64,000 bases of DNA from UBA6059 sp040222235. Lineage in GTDB: Bacteria; Bacteroidota; Bacteroidia; Cytophagales; Cyclobacteriaceae. The translations under genes and the position numbers were made by a program. The notes under the pieces were generated by a model that saw only the letters and a list, made by a program, of their open reading frames with translations, was not told the origin of the DNA and did no database searches. The DNA lies in contig JAVKDO010000044.1 in the NCBI GenBank assembly GCA_040222235.1, positions 22,439 to 86,438 on the forward strand, given 5' to 3'. How positions within the stretch are numbered: position 1 is the stretch's first letter; each line of letters opens with the position of its first letter. Positions 1 through 6,903 of the stretch are shown piece by piece.

Positions 1-176
1 TCTCTGAAGAGGCAGAAACACTTTCGGGTCTTTTGGTCGAAAGAAAAGGGCTCAGCCTACAGGTTGATCAAAAAATTAATCTCACAGACGGAATCATAGC
101 ACAGGTGCTCAATTTGAAAAAAAGAAGAGCTTTGAAAGTAAGACTTTTAATACCCCAAGAACCCATAGAAGAATAA
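1..176 (+). CDS. C-terminal end of a CorC/HlyC-domain protein (partial)
   Basis: An open frame runs in from the left edge and stops at 174-176, one base before the next ATG. The 58 visible residues contain the pattern ETLSGLLVERKG followed by a short beta-rich stretch and the basic segment RRALKVRLLIP. This resembles the CorC_HlyC (transporter-associated) domain that ends CNNM/CorC/GldE-type membrane proteins linked to Mg2+/Co2+ handling. The neighbouring MgtE genes fit that role. Only the tail is seen, so the family call is tentative; the membrane and CBS parts would lie outside the window. Confidence 0.5.
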   Translation, partial: SEEAETLSGLLVERKGLSLQVDQKINLTDGIIAQVLNLKKRRALKVRLLIPQEPIEE

Positions 177-177
177 A

Positions 178-1038
178 ATGGATCAATTCAAAAAGATATT
201 GGTGCCTTTTGATGATAATGATCGCTCCATCAAGGCATTGGAGTATGCTGCCATGTTTGCTGCAGGAATAGGTGCAAAAATCACTGCTTTGCATGTAGCT
301 GACCCTAAGGACTATCGTTCAAAGCAAGAATTTCAGGCCTCCTTGAAAGAGCTGATCAACAAGCAGCTACAACCTGTACTCAACCGTATACAAAAGCGAT
401 ATACTCAAGTCCTCAAAATTGACCTGCAAGTACGTGGAATGAATCGATCGCTCGATGAGCATATTGTTGATTTCGCTGTAGAGCATGAGATCGACTTTAT
501 GATTCTGAGGAGTCATGGAGAATCCGAAGAAGAGGATTGGGAGTCGGTTTTGAAGAATACCACGGCCTATCAAGTGGTGCTCAATGCTCCATGTCCTGTA
601 TTTACATTTACTCTGGTGCCTGATTTACCTCAGATGAAAAACCTGCTGGTGCCCGTAGATCTCAGTGAAGGTAGTCTGTACAAAATACCTTTGGCGGTAG
701 CTATCGCCAAACAGTTTGGAGCTACAATCCATGTAGTGTCAGCTTCTGAGCATCATGATGATGCCGAGGATCTCGAGGAAATGAATGACAAATTGTGCGC
801 AGATCTGCGGAATCAAGGGGTAAAGCTGGTTAAGGGCTGTGTAATATCCAATACCCTGCCAGCCGCTGTTTTGGAGTATTCAGCGCAGCACATGATTGAC
901 TTGGTCTTGATTATGAGCCGACCAGGCTTTCGATGGTCAGACCTTTGGGTATCACCAAAAGCCAAGAGGATTATCAACTTGTCAAAAGTGCCTGTGTTGA
1001 GTATCAGATCCAATGTACCCTTGGAGGTGAGTTTATGA
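178..1038 (+). CDS. tandem universal stress protein (UspA family)
   Basis: 286 residues made of two UspA folds in a row. The first opens with KKILVPFDDNDRS and AAMFAAGIGAKITALHVAD; the second starts near residue 158 with MKNLLVPVDLSEGS and AIAKQFGATIHVVSAS. Each repeat has the strand-helix pattern of the nucleotide-binding-like Usp fold. Double Usp proteins are common in Bacteroidota and are soluble stress proteins whose exact output is usually unknown. The start lies one base after the preceding stop, so the two genes are probably cotranscribed. The second repeat ends in RIINLSKVPVLSIR, the usual Usp closing strand. Confidence 0.85.
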   Translation: MDQFKKILVPFDDNDRSIKALEYAAMFAAGIGAKITALHVADPKDYRSKQEFQASLKELINKQLQPVLNRIQKRYTQVLKIDLQVRGMNRSLDEHIVDFAVEHEIDFMILRSHGESEEEDWESVLKNTTAYQVVLNAPCPVFTFTLVPDLPQMKNLLVPVDLSEGSLYKIPLAVAIAKQFGATIHVVSASEHHDDAEDLEEMNDKLCADLRNQGVKLVKGCVISNTLPAAVLEYSAQHMIDLVLIMSRPGFRWSDLWVSPKAKRIINLSKVPVLSIRSNVPLEVSL

Positions 1039-1102
1039 AATAGTAACTGATTGGTTTTCTCGAGATTGAAATTAATGTTTGTCGACTTAACAAAACGGAA
1101 AT

Positions 1103-1909
1103 ATGCAGAATGAACTAAGCGAAATGTACGAGAATATGCTGGCTGGGCTTGTCGAGTTTCTCCCAAAACTGCTATTAGCCTTCTTAATAGCAATCATAGG
1201 CTTTATCATCGCTAAGGTGGTACAGAAGCTTATCAAGAAGCTCATTCTCTATCTCAACGATGTGCTCAACAGTAGGCTTGAAATTTCCTTGCTGAACGTA
1301 GACTTGCAAGGTTCGGCGAAGTTCGTAAGCAAGACCTTCTTCTGGATTATTCTTATCATCACCATGATGAGCTGTATCCAGGTACTACAGCTCGACTTTC
1401 TCATAATGTGGTTCGGTACACTGGTCAGTTACCTTCCCAACGTAGCAGCAGCTGTGGTGATCTTGTTTGTAGGCGTTATCGTTGGACGCTTAGCAGGTGA
1501 TTTAATTAGCTCTGCGGCTTCACGAACAGGGCTGGCCAATGGAAAATTCATCGGTCGAATGGTAAGGTATCTGATCGTGTTTATTGCGATCGTGATTGAT
1601 ATCAATCAACTGGGCTTGGACGTGACTTTCCTCACGACGCTCATCACCATTATTGTTTCATCCTTGTTGTTTGGGGCCGCTTTAGCATTTGGCCTTGGTG
1701 CCAAAACTTCCATCAGTAATATCCTTGGCGCCTACTACGTCAGGAAATCTTTGAGTCTTGGCGACAAAGTGGAGATTGCAGACAGCAAGGGCATTATAGT
1801 CAAAATAGGAGATCACGCAGTGTCCTTGGAAACTAAGGACGGCCTTGTAATAATTCCTGCTAAGGACTTTAGCGAAATACGAGTTAGTCTAATAAAGAAG
1901 CAGAAATGA
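1103..1909 (+). CDS. small mechanosensitive channel family (MscS-like) membrane protein
   Basis: 268 residues with hydrophobic segments at roughly 17-37, 75-95, 105-128 and 170-195, then a short soluble beta domain (SLGDKVEIADSKGIIVKIGDHAVSLETKDG). The glycine/alanine-rich helix SSLLFGAALAFGLGAKTSISNILGAYYVRKSL resembles the pore-lining TM3 and start of the beta domain of MscS, but the protein lacks the large MscS C-terminal cage. This is the short Bacteroidota channel type. It sits between a Usp gene and Mg2+ transport genes, and its stop overlaps the next start (ATGA), indicating translational coupling. The ion or osmotic role is inferred from the family. Confidence 0.75.
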   Translation: MQNELSEMYENMLAGLVEFLPKLLLAFLIAIIGFIIAKVVQKLIKKLILYLNDVLNSRLEISLLNVDLQGSAKFVSKTFFWIILIITMMSCIQVLQLDFLIMWFGTLVSYLPNVAAAVVILFVGVIVGRLAGDLISSAASRTGLANGKFIGRMVRYLIVFIAIVIDINQLGLDVTFLTTLITIIVSSLLFGAALAFGLGAKTSISNILGAYYVRKSLSLGDKVEIADSKGIIVKIGDHAVSLETKDGLVIIPAKDFSEIRVSLIKKQK

Positions 1910-2730
1910 TGACAACAGATCAAAAGCTGATAGAAGCAATACTGACAAAATACCCTGAAGAAGCTGTGGCTATCATAGATAGTCTAAAGTCTCAGGAAAT
2001 TGCCTCATTACTGGAAACTTTATCATGGGGTCAGTCATGTACGATATTGACGGCATTGACCCCATACAAGTCTGGCAAAGTGATTGTAAGCGTATTGAGA
2101 GATACGGCGCTCGTGTTGCTAGAGCATCTACCGATAAGGAATGGTAGTGTCATACTGCAGCAGCTAGACAAGGGACAGAGGGAGGATCTTCTCGAAGCAT
2201 TACCCAAGGAGGTGTCTAAGCGTCTTCGTCAAGCAATGGTTCATCGTCAAGAGACTATAGGAGCTTATCTCGAGCCGACTATGGCTTTGACTACTAATAT
2301 GACGGTAGCCCAAGCTATTGATAGGATCAAAATGGAAAGATCATCAGCTGGTACGCATGTCTTCTATATTCTTGGTAAAAAGAATGCCTTAGTAGGGTAT
2401 ATAGATGTCGTCGAATTACTCGCATCAGACCCGGCTGAGTCTATCAAGTCGGTAGCGCATGAGATCAGCACCAGTCTCTTGCCCAACTTTTTGGTTCCCG
2501 AAGTGCTGGCAGAATGGGACTATCACTTCTCATCGCTACCTGTTACTGACGCGCAGGGCATGTTCCTAGGTACGGTAGCCCGAAAGGGATTGATGCATCA
2601 GGAGGTACAGCAGCAAGCTGTTGATAAAGATGCGGTGCAGGCGGGCAATGCACTCGGCGACCTGTACCTCATCGGCCTTACCAGTCTCTTTGGTACGTCT
2701 AGTCAATCCATCAAAAGACATAAAAAGTAG
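1906..2730 (+). CDS. MgtE N-terminal domain + CBS pair protein without a membrane domain
   Basis: 274 residues. Residues about 10-120 have the helical repeat character of the MgtE_N superhelix (LSWGQSCTILTALTP, LLEALPKEVSKRLRQAM), followed by the conserved ETIGAYLEP segment and two CBS-like halves (TNMTVAQAIDRIK with FYILGKKNALVGYIDVVELL; then HEISTSLLPNF with YHFSSLPVTDAQGMFLGTVARKGL). No transmembrane segment is present, so this corresponds to the cytosolic Mg2+-sensing half of MgtE only. It overlaps the upstream gene by 4 nt and is followed 5 nt later by a complete MgtE. A regulatory partner of that transporter is a reasonable inference. Confidence 0.8.
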   Translation: MMTTDQKLIEAILTKYPEEAVAIIDSLKSQEIASLLETLSWGQSCTILTALTPYKSGKVIVSVLRDTALVLLEHLPIRNGSVILQQLDKGQREDLLEALPKEVSKRLRQAMVHRQETIGAYLEPTMALTTNMTVAQAIDRIKMERSSAGTHVFYILGKKNALVGYIDVVELLASDPAESIKSVAHEISTSLLPNFLVPEVLAEWDYHFSSLPVTDAQGMFLGTVARKGLMHQEVQQQAVDKDAVQAGNALGDLYLIGLTSLFGTSSQSIKRHKK

Positions 2731-2735
2731 TATTT

Positions 2736-4043
2736 ATGGAATCGATCGAAATACAAGAGTTACTGGCAGAGAGGTTTGTCGCACGTTTTCCTAAAGACGG
2801 AGCAGCTATCCTGAATACTGCGAGTGTTGATGATATCATTACCAAACTTCAAAACTTTGATGAAATCACAGTGAGGGAGGTGCTCCTAGGTCTGACACCC
2901 GATATGGTAGCAGGTGTGATCAAGGAAATGAGTGATGAGTTATTTACCCAAATCTTCACGGAGCTTGATGCCTATACTTCCGCACGACTTATTTCCAGAA
3001 TTCAGCCCAATTTACTCGTGTCAAAACTTGACCTCCTACCTGCCAGGAAGTCCAAGGCCATTACCGATTTACTCACTTATCCGGCGGAATCTGCCGGATA
3101 TATTATGGATACCCAGATCCTTACTTTCTTACCTGACCGTACTACGGGTGAAGTGCTACAGAAACTGAGACAGGTTGGTGACCGACGAGTATTTACAGTA
3201 TATGTTGCAGATATTGATGGAAAACTTCTCGGATCGGCAAGCCTTCAGGCTGTGGCGATTTCTGAAGCTGATATTAAGCTGAGTACTTTGACTAGTCCGT
3301 GCCCCAGTGTACACCTTATGTCACCACAGGATGAGGTAGTAGAGCTATTTCAGCAGGGTAAAATAATAAGCCTTCCAGTGGTTGATCTTGATGAAAAAGT
3401 AGTGGGTATCATACGTAATGATACGCTCATCTCTTTGAGTCAGAAGGATGCTACCGAGGATGTGCTCGCCATGTTTGGTGCGGGTAGAGAGGAGAGAGCT
3501 TTGTCTAAGGCTTCCTTCGCTATTGGTAAGAGACTGCCCTGGCTTCAGATCAACCTGGTCACGGCCTTCTTGGCATCCTCTATAGTGGCAATATTTGAGG
3601 ATACCATCGCTCAGATTACCGTGTTGGCAGTCTTCCTTCCTGTAGTGGCTGGTCAGTCTGGTAATACCGGTTCTCAGGCATTGGCGGTAACCATTCGCGG
3701 TTTGGCGCTGCGCGAGATACACACAGGACATTGGTGGAAAGTAGCTAAAAAGGAGGTGATTGTCGGATTTGTCAATGGTGTGGCGGTGGCACTTACGACA
3801 GGGGTGATCGTTTATTTTTGGACTTCATCCTATGGGCTTGGCGTTGTGATTGGCGTCTCCATGGTATTTTCTATGGTGATAGCAGGCTTCTCAGGAGCCG
3901 TGATACCCATTGTGCTGAAGGCTGTCGGGCAGGATCCCGCACAGTCGTCATCCATCGTCCTCACTACCGTAACTGATATTGTTGGATTTCTGAGTTTCCT
4001 TGGGTTGGCCACTGTTCTAGGATCGGCTTTGGGCATTGTTTAA
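2736..4043 (+). CDS. mgtE: magnesium transporter MgtE
   Basis: 435 residues with the full MgtE order: helical N domain (about 1-125), two CBS motifs (about 130-250, for example PAESAGYIMDTQILTFLPDRTT), a plug-helix region, then five transmembrane segments. The signature VVAGQSGNTGSQALAVTIRGLALREI in the membrane domain is diagnostic of the family and contributes to the Mg2+ pore. MgtE is an inner-membrane Mg2+ channel gated by cytosolic Mg2+ binding to N and CBS domains. It is the last gene of a tight plus-strand run that begins with the partial CorC-like gene. The start at 2736 gives a normal family N-terminus. Confidence 0.93.
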   Translation: MESIEIQELLAERFVARFPKDGAAILNTASVDDIITKLQNFDEITVREVLLGLTPDMVAGVIKEMSDELFTQIFTELDAYTSARLISRIQPNLLVSKLDLLPARKSKAITDLLTYPAESAGYIMDTQILTFLPDRTTGEVLQKLRQVGDRRVFTVYVADIDGKLLGSASLQAVAISEADIKLSTLTSPCPSVHLMSPQDEVVELFQQGKIISLPVVDLDEKVVGIIRNDTLISLSQKDATEDVLAMFGAGREERALSKASFAIGKRLPWLQINLVTAFLASSIVAIFEDTIAQITVLAVFLPVVAGQSGNTGSQALAVTIRGLALREIHTGHWWKVAKKEVIVGFVNGVAVALTTGVIVYFWTSSYGLGVVIGVSMVFSMVIAGFSGAVIPIVLKAVGQDPAQSSSIVLTTVTDIVGFLSFLGLATVLGSALGIV

Positions 4044-4229
4044 AACTGTAAAGAATCTGATACGCTTTCACATTATCTCTACAACTTCGCTAAGAAATTG
4101 ATCACAAAGAAGCTCAAGATGTTAAAGTCTTTTAATGTGTTGCTCAAAAGCTCGGCCATCAATGGACACACTTAGTTTTTTTGTGACCAATCCAATGTAT
4201 TACGTCTCAACTTAAACAGTTTAACAAAA

Positions 4230-5546
4230 ATGACAGAAACGCTTACAAAGTCTCAAGCCTTACTCGAAAGAAGAAAAGAGGTTGTTGCCAATGGAGTAGG
4301 GGTATTTAATACTGCTACGGTAAGTGAGGCCAAGGGTGCCATTATAACAGATGTGGATGGCAATGAGCTCATCGATTTTGCGGGAGGCATTGGTGTAGTC
4401 AACGCAGGACACTGTCCCGAGCCTGTGGTAGCTGCTATTAGAGAGCAAGCTGGAAAATATCTTCATACAAGCTTCAATGTGGTGACTTATGAACCCTATA
4501 TCAAGTTGTGCGAGGAATTGGTGGAAATCCTTCCGCATGGTGAAAAAACCAAAGTTATGCTGGTCAGTACAGGGGCTGAGGCGGTTGAAAATGCTATTAA
4601 AATCGCGCGTCAAGCCACAAAACGTCAGGCCGTTTTGTGTTTCACTGAAGCGTATCATGGCCGGACGATGATGGCCATGACACTTACCAGTAAGGTTGGG
4701 TATAAAACCAACTGCGGTCCATTTGCTCCGGAAGTTTATCGTTTGCCATTCCCTAACTTCTACAAGTACAGCGATGGAAGGTCAATGGATGAGTTTGTCG
4801 ACTTGGAGCTAAGGAGATTACGCGCAAGCGAGAAAAATCTAATTGACCCCAACAACCTTGCTGCCATTATCATAGAGCCAGTGCAAGGTGAAGGGGGCTT
4901 CAATGTGGTTCCAGCGAGGTATCTGGAAGGTCTATGGGCATTTTGCGATGAGCATGGGATCATGCTGATCGTAGATGAGATTCAAAGTGGCTTTGCGAGA
5001 ACAGGCAAATGGGCGAGCTGGCAAAACTTCAACATTGTGCCAGACCTCAGCACCTATGCTAAGTCAATGGGATCTGGATTGCCCATAGCTGCAGTATTGG
5101 GCAGGGCTGAGGTGATGGATGCAGCCGCCCCAGGTACGATTGGTGGTACCTATATTGGTAGCCCAATAAGCTGTGTCGCCGCATCAGCTACCATTAAGTA
5201 TATGAAGGATATCAACTTGAATCAGCGTGGTGTTGATGTTGGCAATATCATTACCGGTAGGCTGAATAATCTAAAAAACCTATGCCCAGATATAGGGGAT
5301 GTACGTGGACAGGGCGCCATGATCGCTGTTGAATTTGTGAAAAACAACGATCCCAGACAACCCAATGCTGATCTCTGCGGAAAAGTAGTAAAGGAATGTG
5401 CTGCCAATGGGTTGATTATCCTAAGCGCGGGTACTTATAAAAATATTGTCCGCATACTTTCTCCATTGGTGATTACTGATGATCAATTACACAAAGGGTT
5501 AGACATCCTTGAGCAAGCCATTTTAAACAATACTAAAGACAGTTAA
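4230..5546 (+). CDS. class III pyridoxal-phosphate aminotransferase (GabT-like)
   Basis: 438 residues, the normal length for omega-amino-acid aminotransferases. The motifs are clear: GGIGVVNAGHCPEPVV near the N-terminus, STGAEAVENAIKIAR (phosphate binding), the Asp of IVDEIQSGFARTGK that pairs with the PLP pyridine nitrogen, and the Schiff-base lysine K278 in TYAKSMGSG. Such enzymes move the terminal amino group of GABA, putrescine-type amines or related substrates to 2-oxoglutarate. Substrate cannot be read from sequence alone; GABA aminotransferase is the nearest common label. The next gene starts immediately after its stop, and the downstream decarboxylase and aldehyde dehydrogenase support a role in amine or omega-amino-acid catabolism. 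Confidence 0.9.
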   Translation: MTETLTKSQALLERRKEVVANGVGVFNTATVSEAKGAIITDVDGNELIDFAGGIGVVNAGHCPEPVVAAIREQAGKYLHTSFNVVTYEPYIKLCEELVEILPHGEKTKVMLVSTGAEAVENAIKIARQATKRQAVLCFTEAYHGRTMMAMTLTSKVGYKTNCGPFAPEVYRLPFPNFYKYSDGRSMDEFVDLELRRLRASEKNLIDPNNLAAIIIEPVQGEGGFNVVPARYLEGLWAFCDEHGIMLIVDEIQSGFARTGKWASWQNFNIVPDLSTYAKSMGSGLPIAAVLGRAEVMDAAAPGTIGGTYIGSPISCVAASATIKYMKDINLNQRGVDVGNIITGRLNNLKNLCPDIGDVRGQGAMIAVEFVKNNDPRQPNADLCGKVVKECAANGLIILSAGTYKNIVRILSPLVITDDQLHKGLDILEQAILNNTKDS

Positions 5547-6482
5547 ATGAAGCCATTCTCTATTGCTGGTGTACAAATGAAGGTGTCAGCGACCTATTCC
5601 AATGTGGAAATGATGAAGCTGAAACTCGATATCACTATGAATCTCTATCCATGGGTAGATATGGTGGTATTTAGTGAATTATGTGCTTTTGGTCCGCTTA
5701 TCCACACTGCGCAAGAAGTGCCTGGCCTGTTTGAACAGGAAATGCAAAAGATGGCTAAGAAGTACGGTATCTGGTTGATACCAGGCTCTATTTTTGAGAA
5801 GCGCGGAGACCTTATTTACAATACCGCCTCGGTGATTAACCCACATGGGGAAGTGGTCACGCGCTATAGCAAGATGTTTCCATTCTACCCATATGAAGTG
5901 GGAGTTACACCCGGTCATCAATTCTGTGTGTTTGATGTACCCGATATAGGTCGCTTCGGCATCTCTATATGCTATGATATGTGGTTTCCAGAGACAGTGC
6001 GGACACTAGCCGTCATGGGTGCGGAAGTGATCCTTCACCCTACGATGACAGGAACTATAGACCGAGAGACCGAGCTGTCAATCGCTAGAGCAATGGCTAC
6101 CGTCAATCAATGTTATTTCTTTGACGTGAACGGCCTGGACACTGGAGGTAGTGGATGCTCGATTGTATGCGGGCCTGACGGACGTGTATTGTATCAGGCA
6201 GGTAGTACGGAAGAAATAATACCCATAGAACTAGACATAGAACGCGTAAAAAGAAGCCGAGAGCTTGGCTTATTAAGGCTCGGCCAACCTTTAAAGAGTT
6301 TTAGAGACCACATCGGTGATTTCCACATCTATGAGAAGGGCGCTAAACTTCCATATCTGGACTCACTGGGTCCGCTTCATAAGCCAACCAAATTGAAGAC
6401 GCTAACGGAGCTAAGACAGAAAGAGGGCGATTTAACTAAGAAAGATCAGCCATTGGGATACAAAGGCGTCAATCAACTGTAA
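5547..6482 (+). CDS. carbon-nitrogen hydrolase (nitrilase superfamily)
   Basis: 311 residues with a complete nitrilase-superfamily triad: E44 in VFSELCAFG, K109 in RYSKMFPF, and nucleophile C142 in ISICYDMWFPET. The family hydrolyses C-N bonds of amides or N-carbamoyl groups through a thiol acyl intermediate in the cytosol. The gene begins on the base after the aminotransferase stop, so it is almost certainly in the same operon. With an amine-forming decarboxylase nearby, N-carbamoylputrescine amidase or another acyl-amine amidase is plausible, but residues alone do not separate these from aliphatic amidases. The C-terminal tail of about 40 polar residues is an extension. Confidence 0.88.
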   Translation: MKPFSIAGVQMKVSATYSNVEMMKLKLDITMNLYPWVDMVVFSELCAFGPLIHTAQEVPGLFEQEMQKMAKKYGIWLIPGSIFEKRGDLIYNTASVINPHGEVVTRYSKMFPFYPYEVGVTPGHQFCVFDVPDIGRFGISICYDMWFPETVRTLAVMGAEVILHPTMTGTIDRETELSIARAMATVNQCYFFDVNGLDTGGSGCSIVCGPDGRVLYQAGSTEEIIPIELDIERVKRSRELGLLRLGQPLKSFRDHIGDFHIYEKGAKLPYLDSLGPLHKPTKLKTLTELRQKEGDLTKKDQPLGYKGVNQL

Positions 6483-6500
6483 ATAGAAAAGTAAGAAGAA

Positions 6501-6902
6501 ATGGGATCTACCTCATCGAGTAAACCGACTAAGCAACTAAAGGACTATGTGAATTGGTTTGAAATACCGGCCCTCAATATTCAGAGGGCGGTATCCTTTT
6601 ACAATCACATCTATGGTCTTGAAATGGAAATCACAGAGGCCAACAATTATGCTATGGCTTTCTTTCCCGCAGACAAGGGTATTGGTGGGGCTATTGTGAT
6701 GGGTGAGGGGAGTATTCCAAGCGAAGTTGGGCCATTGGTATATCTCAATGGCGGTAAAGATTTGAGCCTGGTCCTAAACAATATTGAGGCTGCAGGAGGG
6801 CGCGTTGTACTTCCGAAAACGCTCATCGACGAAGATTCAGGTTATTTCGCGCTTTTCATTGATAGCGAAGGCAACCGCCTCGCTTTACATTCACAAGCTT
6901 AA
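6501..6902 (+). CDS. VOC (glyoxalase/bleomycin-resistance fold) protein
   Basis: 133 residues. It starts with a short polar leader, then VNWFEIPALNIQRAVSFYNHIYGLEM, the standard first beta-alpha-beta of the vicinal-oxygen-chelate fold. The second half has LVLNNIEAAGGRVVLPKT and GYFALFIDSEGNRLALHS, the usual closing strands with a conserved Glu/His region. Small VOC proteins of this kind are metal-dependent enzymes or binding proteins with many possible substrates. It lies between the nitrilase and the decarboxylase in the same direction, with gaps of 18 and 1 nt, so it belongs to the amine cluster; its own reaction is unknown. Confidence 0.85.
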   Translation: MGSTSSSKPTKQLKDYVNWFEIPALNIQRAVSFYNHIYGLEMEITEANNYAMAFFPADKGIGGAIVMGEGSIPSEVGPLVYLNGGKDLSLVLNNIEAAGGRVVLPKTLIDEDSGYFALFIDSEGNRLALHSQA

Positions 6903-6903
6903 G

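Noticed and set aside
813..1193. 126-residue minus-strand open frame
   Set aside because: Antisense to the Usp end and the MscS-like gene start; composition and lack of motifs mark it as a shadow.
6784..6903. 40-residue N-terminal extension of the decarboxylase
   Set aside because: It overlaps the VOC gene end in another frame, while the ATG at 6904 sits one base after the VOC stop and gives a normal start.
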